Shown one piece after another: positions 11,474 through 22,945 of a stretch of DNA of 64,000 bases. The DNA comes from Candidula unifasciata (taxonomy: Eukaryota; Mollusca; Gastropoda; Stylommatophora; Geomitridae). Numbering within the stretch: position 1 is the stretch's first letter; each line of letters opens with the position of its first letter. The notes under the pieces were generated by a model that worked only from the letters and a program-made list of their open reading frames with translations, made no database searches and was not told where the DNA came from. The position numbers and the translations under genes were made by a program. The stretch is taken from positions 312,635-376,634 of the forward strand of contig CAJHNH020000502.1 in NCBI GenBank assembly GCA_905116865.2. The letters run 5' to 3'.

Positions 11474-12795
11474 ACAAGAAGATAATACATGACAAGATTA
11501 ATAACATAGCAGATACTGCTTATATGCAAAATAGCAGTTTCACCTGAGGGTATATGATACTAATAAGGGATTGGCAATAACGACCTTATATTGTTAATGA
11601 TGTTGAGATTGGTTTGATGTGTATAGTTCCTGTTGGAGATTCTGGCTTTTCCTACAAGGAAATACCTAGGAAGACACAGGCAAAAATATATGTAGCTACA
11701 TTTTATATGAAATCAGACAAAGACAAGAGTAGGCACAAATTTGAACTCAGATATGGTCTGGCAGTTAGATTCCTGAGCTCTACAGAATCAGATGTTCTGA
11801 TATAGGCATGCTTTTTACCAGTAGATCAAGAATGTCCACTAGTAAGTAAGGATATCAGTATAGGCAGTAGGAGAAAGGATAAAACAATCATTACAATTAC
11901 CAACGGTCCTCACCTGATCCACACATCTCCCATGCCTCCCCTTCTTCTCCCCCGGCATGACAGAAGAAAACCATTAGGCCCTTTTGATAGATGACCTCCA
12001 GACAAGAATGAGCAAGCACTTATGGGTATGCCTGACATGCACTGAGGTTGATCTTGAATTGAACAATGTGACCCTTAATTGCCTGCAGGTTTTCATGCAG
12101 GACATGATTATTGTCTGTGGCCACTCTGAGTTATTACCTGATATGCAGCATCTTGACTCTGTCTGTTAATAGTTGATAACTGTGATGAAATGACCTCAGT
12201 GTTTTAAGAAGTGAATATGTTTAATAATTTCTTTGGTTTAAGAAAATAACTAAGAATTATTTTTACTATGCACTAAACCCAATTACTTAAACCATGTGAG
12301 ATTAAAAATTGTTTCCAGTCTTAGCCCAGACAAAGAAATTAGTCCTGACTAAGATTGAATAATATTAGCCAGTCAGACTACATGGGGAAACCAGAGCGTC
12401 ATAAATGTTATAGAAAAGGTCAGACTGGCCATGTTTGAAGCTGCCAGATTAAGGGACGTAAGTCTGACCAGCAAGAAACTCCAGCCACTGTGTCTTCACA
12501 GTTGGCTGGTTTTTCACACCTTTCCATTGACACTGGGGAAAATTAGATTTACCCATTTAAGCATGTTTGATTAGATATGGGCAGTCAGAATTGACTGACA
12601 GGCACAGTGAAGGATAACTTTAGTTTTAAGGTACCTAAGGGGGAGGGCTTAAACCTTCTCCTGTAAGACAGAGTTTGGTACAGAATAAGGGGAGGAGCTA
12701 CTCTCCAAAGTGACATGAGGGGAAAAGATTTATACTGCTAGGGATCATGAATTAAATTCATAACTTTAAACTCAGGTGCTCATCGCTTATACTAG
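11474..12795. other. Unassigned intron sequence, faint gag-like motif
   Basis: No gene recognised. At about 12385-12480 (+) a frame reads KCYRKGQTGHV, a stop, then SCQ. This resembles a retroviral-type CCHC zinc knuckle with the second Cys replaced and a stop inside, so it may be a worn gag fragment. The evidence is thin. Confidence 0.25.
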
Positions 12796-12955
12796 CCATC
12801 CCCTTGTAGGATGCAATTTTTCATTATTTTGAAGCCCCATCCTGGCTCTTGCCAGGAGCCGCAATATAGCCCAGCCATGAAAATGGTTTAATGGCTGAAT
12901 GCTGTTTCCGGGACCTCTCCACGGGTGATCCTCATCTACATGGTGGCACTTTGTG
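12796..12955 (-). repeat. SINE-like repeat family D, copy 1
   Basis: The reverse complement of this stretch matches 28811-28963 over about 150 bases. Shared landmarks are GAGAGGTCCC, GGCTCC(T)GGCA(A)GAGCCAGG and AATAATGAAAAATTGCA. A (TAC)n run follows at about 13001-13014. No polymerase III boxes are clear, so the class (SINE or MITE) is open. Confidence 0.6.
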
Positions 12956-13524
12956 TCATCGGGTGTTTATCGCTTGTGTGATGTTGTGGTGGGGTAAAAT
13001 CTACTACTACTACTCAGGTGCTCAGTTCTCTAGCTGAAGCATCTCATCACCACCATACCATCAGTCAGCTGGTCACTGTTTGTTTAAACATTGCAGACTG
13101 ACAAATGTCATCTAAAAAGTTGTTAGTATAATAAAGTAGTATGTCAAATTTTATACTATATCATTTGTTAAATTCCAAGTGTATTTGTTTTTTACCTGTT
13201 AAACTAAACTGTTAGATAACATTACATTTTGGTGGGAGCTCTTTAATAATTCTTTACTAGGAGGAGGTTGTCGGGAGGGGTCACCTGCCCAAACAGTTCA
13301 TTAATTAAAGTAATCTGGACATCTAAAACCCATTTCCTTTTCCTATGGGTACCCAGTGCAGCTGTTGTGAATTTACATGACGAGCCAAATATGGCTATTT
13401 TCTTGGATATCCAGGATTTTGTCTGAGATCAACATAGCTCGGATATTAGTCCAGTTTATCCTGTGGAGGTGAAGTGTTGAGATTAAAACTCCTACTCATC
13501 ACAAAAGCATCTAACTACTCAGGG

Positions 13525-13554
13525 ACTCATTCTTCTTCTTCTTCTTCTTCTTCT
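13525..13554. repeat. (TTC)n microsatellite
   Basis: A run of nine or so TTC units at the left edge of a repeat-like segment that begins CGCGTTAACCAGCTG. Trinucleotide GAA/TTC tails also terminate RTE-2 copies in this window, but no RTE-2 sequence is recognisable here. Confidence 0.8.
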
Positions 13555-13702
13555 TCGCGTTAACCAGCTGTAAACTCTGGCGGAAGGTTCTGGTTGCTCG
13601 TCCACTACTGAACTGCAGTCCTGCTCCAGAACCTGAGTGTTGCATGTGCATCAGTTTTACAGATCTCATTCTCTTGAAATCAGACTGTTGGTTACTTGCC
13701 TC

Positions 13703-13830
13703 TCCGGCAGATGCACTCCGACTTCAAAGGAAGCTCCCCAATTAGTCGACTCTTACGACATGCTTTTGGGGAGGCAGTGGGTCTATTCTTGTTTTCCCAA
13801 TAGTGGGGCCCTGGAACCCACACGGGGATC
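13703..13830 (+). repeat. SINE-like repeat family C, copy 1
   Basis: Contains GGCAGATGCACTCCGACTT, AGTCGACTCTTACGACATGC and a GGGGCCCTGGAACCCACACG end. A diverged copy in opposite orientation lies at 17550-17665. Similar 'CTCTTACGACATGC' cores occur in invertebrate SINE tails, but I cannot name the family. Confidence 0.5.
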
Positions 13831-13867
13831 AGGGACTCATGACAGCAACACAAGGATTTATTATAAA

Positions 13868-13903
13868 TATATGTGTGTGTGTGTATATATATAACTTACA
13901 CAC

Positions 13904-13934
<31 letters not shown>
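13868..13934. repeat. TG/TA microsatellite
   Basis: Alternating (GT)n, (AT)n and (CA)n runs, ending in a pure (TA)n of about 28 bases, directly before a SINE-A copy at 13936. Confidence 0.9.
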
Positions 13935-13935
13935 A

Positions 13936-14110
13936 GTCAGCATCTATGGCTTAGGCAAATGCGCTTCATAATGCTGGAGTGCCGGGTTCAATCCCAACTG
14001 CAGATGATTTGGCAGCAAAACGTCTTGCATTGGTTTTGGCAATGGTGCCAAGACCTGACTATTCAGAAAGCAGTGGCTAACTAATTAGCGTAATATTTGC
14101 TTTAAAAAAA
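13936..14110 (+). repeat. tRNA-derived SINE family A, copy 1
   Basis: The head carries polymerase III-like boxes: A box region TATGGCTTAGGC and B box GGTTCAATCCC. The body GCAGATGATTTGGCAGCAAAA and the AGAAAGCAGTGGCTAACTA stretch are shared with the other A copies (14500, 18603, 27696). It ends in an A-rich segment near 14100. SINEs of this kind are copied by a partner LINE. Confidence 0.7.
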
Positions 14111-14499
14111 CCACACCTGCCAAAACAGATGGTATCTAACTGATATTAATAAATAGATGACTAGTGTATATTGATTGAATGGAAACAAACAGAGAAACAT
14201 AAGCATATTTCAAACAGACCAGAGTTATAAAAATAAACAAAAATATAATATTCAGGTATTTAACAGGTATTTAATAAAGAGACATCAAAATAAGCAATGC
14301 CAAGAAAAAAATGTTCTACTGAAAAGGAGTGATAGGTGAAAAGTTATTAACTCTTTCAGCCCCAAACATGTGTGACTGGGTATTGTTCACATGTACCAGT
14401 CAGCATGTTATGTATGTTTTTACATCTCATGTTTAGTGAGGGACTGTGAAGAACTCTGACAACATATTTGTTTCCTGCAAGGGTTCTTTTTTTGGCCCC

Positions 14500-14666
14500 T
14501 CTATATATAGTATGGGGTGTTGTGTTCAATCCCAGCTGCAGGGGGCCGACCGTCCAGGAGGCAATGGCAAACTACTGGACATAAATTTGCCTAGAGAAAA
14601 CACACAACAGCCATGGGCTGCTGAGGTTGGCTCTGCAATGTCCTGTAAAGGATACACAACTTACCT
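14500..14666 (+). repeat. SINE family A, copy 2
   Basis: B box region GTGTTCAATCCCAGCTGC, then GGCCGACCGTCCAGGAGGCAATGGCAAACTACTGGAC and a tail with TGTCCTGTAAAGGATACACAAC. The tail is the same module that forms the inverted duplication at 27832-28015. The 5' head is diverged. Confidence 0.65.
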
Positions 14667-14902
14667 ATATCTGGTATACCCATGAGTTTAGTTTTGCCAT
14701 TCTAAACCCACTCGCACATTAGCTGTGACCTTGTGGGACTGACAGAGTTAAAGAGAATAATATTGTCAAGTATAAACATCTATCAAGGTAGCTGTTGTGT
14801 TTAATTACTGTTCGCATCTTTACACTGCATTTCTTATGCAAATTATTCTGTTCATATTAAACCAAGTAATTCACAAATTACTTATACTAATTTTATTTTC
14901 AG

Positions 14903-15054
14903 CTGGCATCACGATCTCAAGACCTAATTCCTCGAGCCATTCTGTGTCTAACAAAAGTGGTGAAGCAACAAAATCTCATCATGCTGAGCTCCTGTTCAAA
15001 AAGTTTTCTTACAAATAAAGCTGCATCATTGATTGTCCTGCTGAAAAATCCAGA
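14903..15054 (+). CDS. AP5Z1: AP-5 complex subunit zeta-1, penultimate recognised exon
   Basis: A 152-base exon after TTTTATTTTCAG, with donor GTAAGT at 15055. It enters in phase 0 and leaves in phase 2. Its first residues, LASRSQDLIPRAILCLTK, are nearly identical to the LASRSQDLIPRA motif of human AP5Z1 as I remember it; the following stretch ending in AASLIVLLKNP parallels ATELLTLLKMP of the human protein. This identifies the gene. Joined to the previous exon, the reading continues SALSK-LASRSQD without gap. The exon forms the C-terminal helical-repeat region, which packs within the AP-5 core. Confidence 0.93.
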
Positions 15055-15624
15055 GTAAGTATTTAAATGTAATCATCACTACTTGTCTTCAACAACCATT
15101 TAAAAAGCATGTGCCTAAGTGTTGTTTGAAAACACATTATGTAAATTTTGTATAGGAGTTAGTGTGAGACATAGCTGTCTATGATCTCTTACCATGTTCA
15201 ATATTATCTTAATATTATTTGTACAAGAAGCTTTAATTTGCTTACAGAGTGACATTAATGATCAGAAAATTACAGTATCACCTTTTGCACCAAGGCAGTT
15301 GAAAAATGCATGATTAGAAATGAAGGAGAACAGACAACAATCTTTATAAAATATAGTACAAATATCAATGTAAACCAAAATTGTCAAAGTAAATGGACAA
15401 AAGCTGTTTAGTGACACAGTGAGTACTTAATATGTGATGTTAGAACAAGAAAAGAACTAAGAGCGAGAGGTGCACAAGTGACATAAATTTGAGTTGAGTG
15501 GAACTTTATATGGAAAGGTAAAAATATAAGTGGTGATCAAAATCAGGTAATTACAAGAATTGATCATTTCCGTTCATCTGTATGCATGTGAAACATAGAC
15601 ATTAAATGCTCAGCTAGAATAAAT

Positions 15625-16665
15625 GAATGAATCAATCAATCAAAAAATAACATCACTGCACTTGGGGCATTGCCATATGTTCTCCATTTGCTATCCCAGT
15701 ATCTAATAGATTTTCCATATGAATGGTGCCAGTTGCAACCTGACGAAACGCTCACCTTTTTTTCTCCTGTAAGTAGATGTCAGGATCCACTGCTGACTCT
15801 TAGCTGAATCAATCTCTTAAGATATGGATGCTGTGTCTTTTCTTTTGCACTGTTTACTTTATTCCACAGAGCCTTCAGCCTGTCCACTTTTCATAAAGTA
15901 GCATACCACAGCTAATCTATTAGCTTGCTTATTACCATGCACATCAAAATGTGCTGGACACAAAAATCCATATTTTTCTTATCTGAGTCTTATCTGATGC
16001 AAGCTACTCTTGAGTGCAAGGCACCAGTTTCACCTTTCAGAAGAATGTTCTGCAAGTCAGTTATAATTATGGCATGTCAGGCTGTACAACTCTCCAACCA
16101 TCAGAATGCATCATTACAGCTTCCATCTCCATTCTCATGCTAGATATTGTGATTATATATGCTAGGCTTTTTTTTTTTTTTTAAACAGCTTCCATTCTCA
16201 TTTGTAATAAACCCCCATCTGCTATTTTTACTTCTTGCTACATATCCATCTGTGTGTATAATGATATTACCTGGTCATCAGTTTTCATTAATCACTTCTT
16301 GCATCAATGCTTTTTTCCCCAGCTTTCCATTGACAACATCCTTGGTCCACAATTATTATCACTCTATGCAGGGCTTCTCTGAGGGTAATCTTGTCAATTG
16401 CACATACAATTCTGATAGTGAATTCTGCCTGTGGCATCCAGTAGCCACATCTCCTTAACCTGTGCCCCTTAGTATCACGCAGTGCTTCATGTGGAATGTG
16501 TTCTCTGTCCTCTGTGACTTTAAAGTGCATTTTTGCCCGTAGAACTCTGCATCTTACTGAACTAGAAAAGAAAATTATGAGACTGATGAATCTCAGTGCT
16601 TGATTTTTCTTGTCTTTCTTTGCATAGCTAGAAATGAAAAATAAAGCATTGAGATGCATCAGTTA
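15625..16665 (-). mobile_element. I-type LINE, 3' part
   Basis: On the minus strand this covers the region after the reverse transcriptase and the decayed RNase H, ending in a short (AATC)n-type tail (about 15627-15650). The ORF at 16288-16659 includes EHIPHEALRDTKGHRLRRCG and MPQAEFTIRIVCAIDKI. These parallel DHPLHEALGAFKGQRLIRG and MAQAENTIRQVCILENI of the copy at 42306-45467. It is more diverged than the other I-type copies and contains stops throughout, so it is an old insertion. Confidence 0.7.
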
Positions 16666-17550
16666 ACCTCATCTTAGATCTCGTGTACCTTGAGGTTTTA
16701 ATCTGGTGCAAGAGTCACATGCTGAAAATGATGTACAAAAACTGTAACTGAAATATCTGTGTGCAGATTATCAAAAGTCAGTGTGAGACTAGTTAAGAAC
16801 TGCAAATCATCCTGACTTCAGTGGTATGACCAGATTAACTGTGTTATGCAACAATTAATGTGGTAGAAGGGAAGGCTGGATAAAAAAAAGCTGTAATGCC
16901 AGAGTTCTATAAATGCTCATTCTACCCCACCCAAATCATTGAAAACACCTTTTGTTTTTTAACCAAAACCTGTTCTTACTCATATTTTCTGACCTCTTTG
17001 TGCAAGCCAGTACTTTATAAATGTTTCTTGTGTAAATTATGTACACTGTACAGTAAGAATGCACACACATTAAAAATGCTCAAAACATTAACCTAAAACT
17101 TCTGTTTACTTACAAAAATTAACTTTTTCCCCCTAAACTGTTAATTTACAAATGTATTAAACAAACGGGAAAAGGTAAGTCTGAAATGAAAGATTCAAAA
17201 CTTATACTTTTAAATTTTTGAAAAAGTTCTTGATAGATTACTGCTGCACACATTTTGCTCTCTTGGTGTAATTTCACTTCACTTAGCAAGCAGATTGTGT
17301 CAGCTAGTTTGGCTTCCTCCTGCTTAGTAATGTACTGCAGTGATGTATGTATCAACTTGTAATGATACTGTCACCTACCAGTATTTTCAGGTAATTATTA
17401 TGTAACAGATTTATTTTGGAAATGTCCTCAGCTCAGCATCCCTCCTCCTTAGGCCAAGTACAGTTAATCAATCTGACAAGTGAGTATATACATAACATGT
17501 TTGCATACATTTCCATATGTGATTGAATTCTGAAGTTGCTCTGTAGGAAT
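16665..17550. other. Intron sequence, nothing recognised
   Basis: AT-rich, no repeats or coding motifs that I can identify. Confidence 0.5.
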
Positions 17551-17665
17551 TTTGGGCCCCATTCTGGGGTGAAAAAGAACTAACCCACAGCTCCTTAACA
17601 AGCATGTCATACAAGGTGACTAGTTAGGGAAGTTTCCTTCCAAGTCGGAGTGCATCTGCCTTAGC
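17550..17665 (-). repeat. SINE-like repeat family C, copy 2
   Basis: The reverse complement shares GGCAGATGCACTCCGACTT, GACATGCTTGTTAAGGAG and CCCAGAATGGGGCC with the copy at 13703-13830. Confidence 0.5.
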
Positions 17666-18602
17666 ATCAAGGAACCAATCTGCATTAAAATAAGGCAGAT
17701 CTGTAAATCATATATGAATGCAAAACTCAAGTTCTGGAACAAGACTAAAGTTCAGAAGTGAAAAAAACAACTAGAAATGTCCACTGGAGTTGAACAGGCA
17801 CCGAGTGCTAAGAAGACAAAGATAAGAAGAAAAATTATAAAGTCTAGATTTCCTACTTAATGATCAATTAAGAAATATTTGCTGAGGAATATTTCATATT
17901 TTTTAACAACTTTGCCAACATAATTAATCTTCTTATCGTTAAATGCTTTTTATACGCATATTTTGTCTTACCTGTGAATTTCATAACACATATATATGTT
18001 TTGCATTTTTCTTTCTGTTTAATGAATACATGCTGTCATGCTTGCAAATGGTCTAGCTTCATAAATGTTTTATTTATTTATAACTACCTTTTCTCTAAAT
18101 GTTTGTGTCTGGATGCATACATGCACCAGTGTGTGTGTGTGCTCCCTTTCTTTTACCCTGTGGCATCCAGTGTATCGACTTTTCAATTAATTACTAAAAA
18201 TAAAACTATATTTATTACTGATTTTGTCGTAATTTTGGATATTTCACTATGGGATCATTTTTATTTGTCTGTAGTATTTATTACTTTTGTTGATTGATAA
18301 AGACTTATAAAGACATATAAGTGTATTATTTTCTCTTGCTGAGTTTTCAAGTTACTCCTCTGTTGTTTAGTTATCATAGATATCTTGGGAGTCTTGGTGG
18401 CTAATCTATTTAGAAGTCACCCAGAGTATTCAGCCACTTTCTATCACTATATTAGTTGACATGTATTTTTATTGATTCTGACTTTAGTGGCTCAGTGTCC
18501 TTTTGTTAAAATTTTTTTCTTTGCTCTACGTTTTTAAGGCTTTTTTTTTTAATGTGCCCTCATTCCAAGGCATGATTTTTTAAACAAATTCTTTTAACCT
18601 GC

Positions 18603-18785
18603 TGTTGGTGTCTGTGGCTGAGGTGTTGCAAACATGCTTTGTAATTCCAAAGTACCTGATTTGATTCCAGCTGTAAGTGATTTGGCAGCAGACCACTTTG
18701 CATTGATTTGGATATTTGTATTGAGAGCTGATCATTCAGAGAGTGATGGCAAACTACTGAATGTAAAGTTGCCTTTAAAAAAACT
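18603..18785 (+). repeat. SINE family A, copy 3
   Basis: Begins GTTGGTGTCTGTGGCTGAGG (A box region), with a decayed B box TTGATTCCAGCTG. It shares GATTTGGCAGCAGACC and GAGTGATGGCAAACTACTGAA with copies 1 and 2, and ends in an A-rich run at 18776-18785. Confidence 0.65.
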
Positions 18786-19511
18786 TAATTAAAATTAACA
18801 GTGTAATGATAATAAACTATATATTTCCTAGACAGTAGACTAGCAGAGCCTAGGTGCTTTGAGTCTGAGAGGTGCAGTGAGTGACAAGATGTCTTTATAC
18901 AGTCAAGGCAGCACTGGACAGGGTCATCACAGGACCTTCTGTGTGCTTTTTGTAAACTGCATGTGGGTTTGCTCAACTTAATTACAACTGCATCCACCAG
19001 TAATAATAACTGCCTATTCACTAGGTAATCAGATGCACATAGTCTCTATCAGTTACATCTCCTGAGTCTAGCAGAGGATGACTTATATAAAAATGAAGCC
19101 TTCTCCTACCAGTTGATCTTGACTGACTTGAACACCACTTTACTGTGTGTGCAGCCATTTGCTACTCTGTTCCCAAGTTGTCTTTCTGTTCAGCCAATGA
19201 AGATTAGCTGGCACCTGCATTGAAAGTGATAGTTGCTGTTGTATGTGATATATCAAAACACTGGTTCTCTAACAGATGTGATTAGGACAGAAGCGGTCTT
19301 GTATCTAACCACCAGAATAGCAGCATGTTTGTGACCTTGTTATTTAAATTCATAACTGAAAAACATTGTTTTGAATATTGTCTTTCGCCATGCAAAATAA
19401 TTTCCATTATCAACAGTGTTGATATGAAGTGTTACCACACAATTTAATGCTTTATATTTTCTTTTTTAGATTTTAACTTTCTCCCACATTATGAAAATAT
19501 TTGAATTTCAG

Positions 19512-19578
19512 ATATCACTTGAGCAACATGAGCATTTCGTCAGTTATGAGAGGAATGCACAAAGTTATCAGGGACTAA
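19512..19578 (+). CDS. AP5Z1: AP-5 complex subunit zeta-1, terminal coding exon
   Basis: Follows the acceptor GAATTTCAG. The exon adds one base to complete the split codon (phase 2 to 1), then reads YHLSNMSISSVMRGMHKVIRD and a TAA stop (19576-19578). The human protein ends with a similarly spaced RYHRDANTALPLALRTVSRLVER segment as I recall it; the YH, N and following helix correspond. AATAAA follows within 60 bases. The short length and lack of the preceding VAQFVL-like segment leave some doubt, but phase, position, stop and poly(A) signal agree. Confidence 0.68.
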
Positions 19579-19631
19579 TGTTTTTACATCTTAAAGTCAT
19601 ATTTATTTGAACAGTATGAAACAAGAGTGTA

Positions 19632-19637
19632 AATAAA
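19632..19637 (+). terminator. AP5Z1: Poly(A) signal of AP5Z1
   Basis: AATAAA lies 54 bases after the proposed stop codon, which implies a very short 3' UTR. Cleavage would be expected roughly 10-30 bases downstream. Confidence 0.6.
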
Positions 19638-19639
19638 GA

Positions 19640-20959
19640 AATGTTCGAACATTACTAAAATAAAAACAGCATTTGACAAAGGAATATTTAAAAATGTATC
19701 AGTGTTGGCATCCTTAAAAATTCATGGCAATGATATCAGATGATTAAAGTATACTGCATCTAACACCAGGTGTAAGAATTAAAAAGAAATAAGGAATGTT
19801 TCAGTTTTTTCAACAAGGTGTCCGTCAAAGATGAACACTGCCACTTTGTTTTGAGTAGGCAGTAAACATATGAAGTCTATAAATTATGCCAGGGATTTAA
19901 GTTATTGGGCATTGTAGGAACAGTTTACTATAGCAACTTCAACAAAAATTGATTTATGTGGTGGTATATGAACACTTGACCGATCTAGTGATAAATGCTG
20001 AAACCCTCTTTGAGGTAGAGATTCTCAGTCGGATATCTAGATAGTAGGAAATTTCCTGAGATATGTAGGGGGGTCTTATCGCATACCTATCAAGTGAATA
20101 TTGGTCTGTGAAAACAAGGCTCATAAAAGTAATACACCTCTTGGTGTGAAAAGAGGTTCTACACTTAAATTGGGTTTTAGCTTGCTTATTTTCTCTCATA
20201 CATTTAAAAAAATACCAAGTAATGCTCTAAGTGTCTGCAAATACTGTCAGTTTTGATTCTTTTACAAGGATGGTAATTTAAAGGATGTTATTTGAATTAG
20301 TCAAAGATAATTGATCTTCCTACACCATTAAGATTTGATGAATGCACTTGAATAATGCACAAAAACAGTTGAGAAGATAGCAAGAAGGACACAGATTGAA
20401 AAGATCATTAGAAAGAAAAACAGCTTGTTGTTGTAGATGCCTATGATAAATTTGAGTGAAGGCTAATGTAAGTAACAAATTAATAAAACCTAGTAAAGAC
20501 TCTACAGACCTACTACAGTAGCAATGCTGAATGATGACAGGAGATGGTAGGTTGCACTCAGACAGCACCCTAGGGCAGTGGTGGACAGGGCCTCAGTAAG
20601 AACTATGATCCTATAATTGATGTAACTGAACCAAGAAGGCTAACCAGGTCAGCAGAAGTCAGATGTGTGGGCCGGAAGGAGAAAATAAAAAAATTAAAAA
20701 TTGTAACTGAACACAGCTAACATATGAGTGTCCTAAGCTGTTGAAGAAGATAACAGATACACACCAGGAAGCTACATTAACTCTTTGGGTCCCAAGGAAT
20801 GTATTACACCCTAACTGGTTACTACCCAGCTTCCCAATCTGTGTGTGACCATGCAGGTTTTCAGTTTACCACTAACCACTGTAAAAACATAAACCGCACA
20901 ATTTAAACTTTCTTTCCAGTTCTTTGTATTTGAAAACACAAGTGCTGAACATCAGTTTT
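19640..20959. other. Downstream flank, nothing recognised
   Basis: AT-rich sequence without coding motifs. ORFs at 19954-20199 and 20320-20568 show no family features and are probably chance. Confidence 0.5.
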
Positions 20960-21226
20960 GGCTATCCTCTGAGTAACAGGCACAAAAGATGGCGGCCAAA
21001 AACAGGGCGTCAGGGCTGCAAGAGCTGCTGCTCAGGAGTCCCGGCCATCTAGTTTAGCCCCAATCCACGCTGCATGAGCGGCGTGGGCGATACTCTCTGC
21101 AGTGGTGGTAGTCACCAGAAAACCACAAATTAAGTCACCAGAAGTGCGCAATTGACACTTGACTGAGGCTCTGTTAGGGAGTTTTTGCAGCCGCCATCTT
21201 TTGTGCCCGTTATTCGGTGGATAGCG
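20960..21226. mobile_element. Fold-back MITE family F, copy 1
   Basis: 267 bases with inverted ends: GGCTATCCTCTGAGTAACAGG on the left; on the right the reverse complement of CGCTATCCACCGAATAACGGG. Both continue into a CACAAAAGATGGCGGC inverted segment. The 8 bases on each side (TCAGTTTT and TAGGTTTT) match at 6 of 8 positions, fitting an eroded 8-bp target duplication. The core shares GCCATCTAGTTTAGCCCCAATCCACGC with the copy at 29795-30155. No coding capacity. Confidence 0.75.
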
Positions 21227-21974
21227 TAGGTTTTATTGGGAATTGTGGTTAATAGCCTAAATATATAGTATGTTTTTATCTCCTGACTTTTTTTATTGCT
21301 TAGTGGTTCACATTCATTTTTGATTCCTTTTGGATATATATAGTTTTCCATGACCGCCATGGTGGTAAGTGAAAACTATTATTTCATTTAACTAATCTCT
21401 CTAAGCATCTTGTCTATTTATTTAGCTGATATTTAACTACTATCACATTAAGGTATTATAGCAGAATTGGAAAATTATTCCTCAGCGATTCCTTGCTCCT
21501 TTAATGTATAAAATATGTCATTTGCATGGCAGCTGAGTTAGTATAGTATCGTTTAATATGTTACACTTGTGTAATTTCAAAATGTTGCATTACCACACGT
21601 GATCCTTTGATGCTTAAACCCTTTAAGATTCCAAGAATTAAGACCTTTTAGAGTGTGTCCCGGTGTCTTGCTGTTTAACGTGTCACCTTGATATATGTAA
21701 CTGTCAGCATTCCTACAGAAATGCCTGACAGTTGTTTTTTTAACAGGAGGCATATGTCTGTTTAACTGTAGTATTTTTTGTTTATTACTTTTCACATAAA
21801 TGTCCTGGACAACCCTCAGGGTTATAATTGGGATATAATGTGTTCTTTAGGTTTTAAGAGTATATTTTTGCTATTTTGTGTATTGTATAATAATTTCTTT
21901 GAGAACAACTATGATTTAGGAGAGTTAGAAGCTGCACATATGCAATCTTCACACCTCATCAGTACAAAACTTTA

Positions 21975-22945
21975 TATGCAGATTGTAGAATTGTAGTTAG
22001 AATAAATCATGGAATGTCAAAACAATTCACTGTAATATTTGGAGTAAGACAGGGATGTGTCTTATCACCACTGCTGTTTCTAACCTATGTTGACTGTATA
22101 TGCAAATTTGCCATGCCAAGGATTAAAAATAAAAGTAACATCAACTAATTACTCTTTGCTGATGGCAAGGCCTTGATAGCAGATATAACCATGAAATTGC
22201 AACAGCACATAACATATATGAATGAAGAATGTGAAACAAATAATATGAAAATCAACACTGAAAAGACAGAAGTAATGTCAGCAGGAAGAAAGAAACAGAA
22301 CCTACATTAAGCAGTAGAGTGCAAAGGCATTAAACAGGCATCTGAGTTTAAATATTTGGGAACAACATCCACCAAAGATAGTTAATTAGGTGTAGAAATT
22401 AACATCTGATGCAGTAAAGCAAACCAAGTAGCTAGATAGCTTAGAAACCGCCCCCTTTTTTTTTGTTTTACACTGCAATACAATCTCAGTCACCATAAAA
22501 TATCTCATACAAAGCATATTCATTCACACTCTGTGCTACCAGTGCCAGATGTGGTCGCTCACAATAAACCAGAAACGAATTAGTAACCTTGGAAATGAAA
22601 TGAAAATTTGTATCCATGGAAATTAGATGTCCGAGAAGGGTTGCAGCAGTGACCAGAAGAGATAAAATCAGAAATAAGGGCCATAGGAGAAAAAGTTGGC
22701 AAAGAACCATTTCTAAATTACATACAAAGACAGCAAATCAAATGGTATGCCCACTTAAAGAGAATGCTTTCTGATTCCATACATAAAAGGAGGAGAAGAA
22801 GCCAGAACAAAATGGAAAGAGAACATCAGAGAAACGCTTCAACTGTGTTGTGTGACTATGGTCCCTATGGTTGAGATGGTCAGAAAAGAAAGAATTATAC
22901 CTTCTATCTCCCTTGATACCCAGTAAAGAGAAAGTGAAGAAGAAA
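21975..22945 (+). mobile_element. RTE-like LINE fragment (family RTE-2), RT to 3' end
   Basis: Plus-strand translation with frameshifts shows GVRQGCVLSPLLFLTYVDC (RT block), a decayed active-site box LLFADGKALIAD (the second Asp of FADD is Gly), EFKYLGTTSTKDS and CYQCQMWSLT. It then ends in an AAGTGAAGAAGAAAAAG purine-rich tail. Other pieces of the family lie at 53683-54790 (minus) and 56140-57104 (plus). It is 5'-truncated and inactive. Confidence 0.7.

Larger units (their letters stand above)
5180..14902 (+). other. AP5Z1: AP5Z1 intron (9.7 kb) loaded with transposons
   Basis: Bounded by a GT donor at 5180 and TTTTATTTTCAG at 14891-14902. It contains an unassigned GC-richer block, a Ty3/Gypsy remnant and a full-length RTE LINE (both antisense to the gene), and several SINE-like repeats. 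No further exon is needed, because the flanking exons join in phase 0 within a continuous conserved motif. Confidence 0.8.
15055..19511 (+). other. AP5Z1: AP5Z1 intron (4.5 kb)
   Basis: Runs from the GTAAGT donor at 15055 to GAATTTCAG at 19503-19511. It contains an antisense I-type LINE tail, a C-family repeat and a SINE-A copy. About 12-16 residues that follow LLKMPSVAQ in human AP5Z1 have no counterpart in the flanking exons. A small extra exon may therefore hide here; I looked and did not find one. Confidence 0.6.

Noticed and set aside
12385..12480. CCHC zinc knuckle (gag or cellular nucleic acid-binding protein)
   Set aside because: The second Cys is replaced, a stop lies inside and there is no supporting context; kept only as a remark.
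19465..19620. Alternative AP5Z1 terminal exon starting after TTTTTTAG at 19470
   Set aside because: Entering with the required phase meets a stop at once; only the GAATTTCAG acceptor gives a phase-consistent reading.
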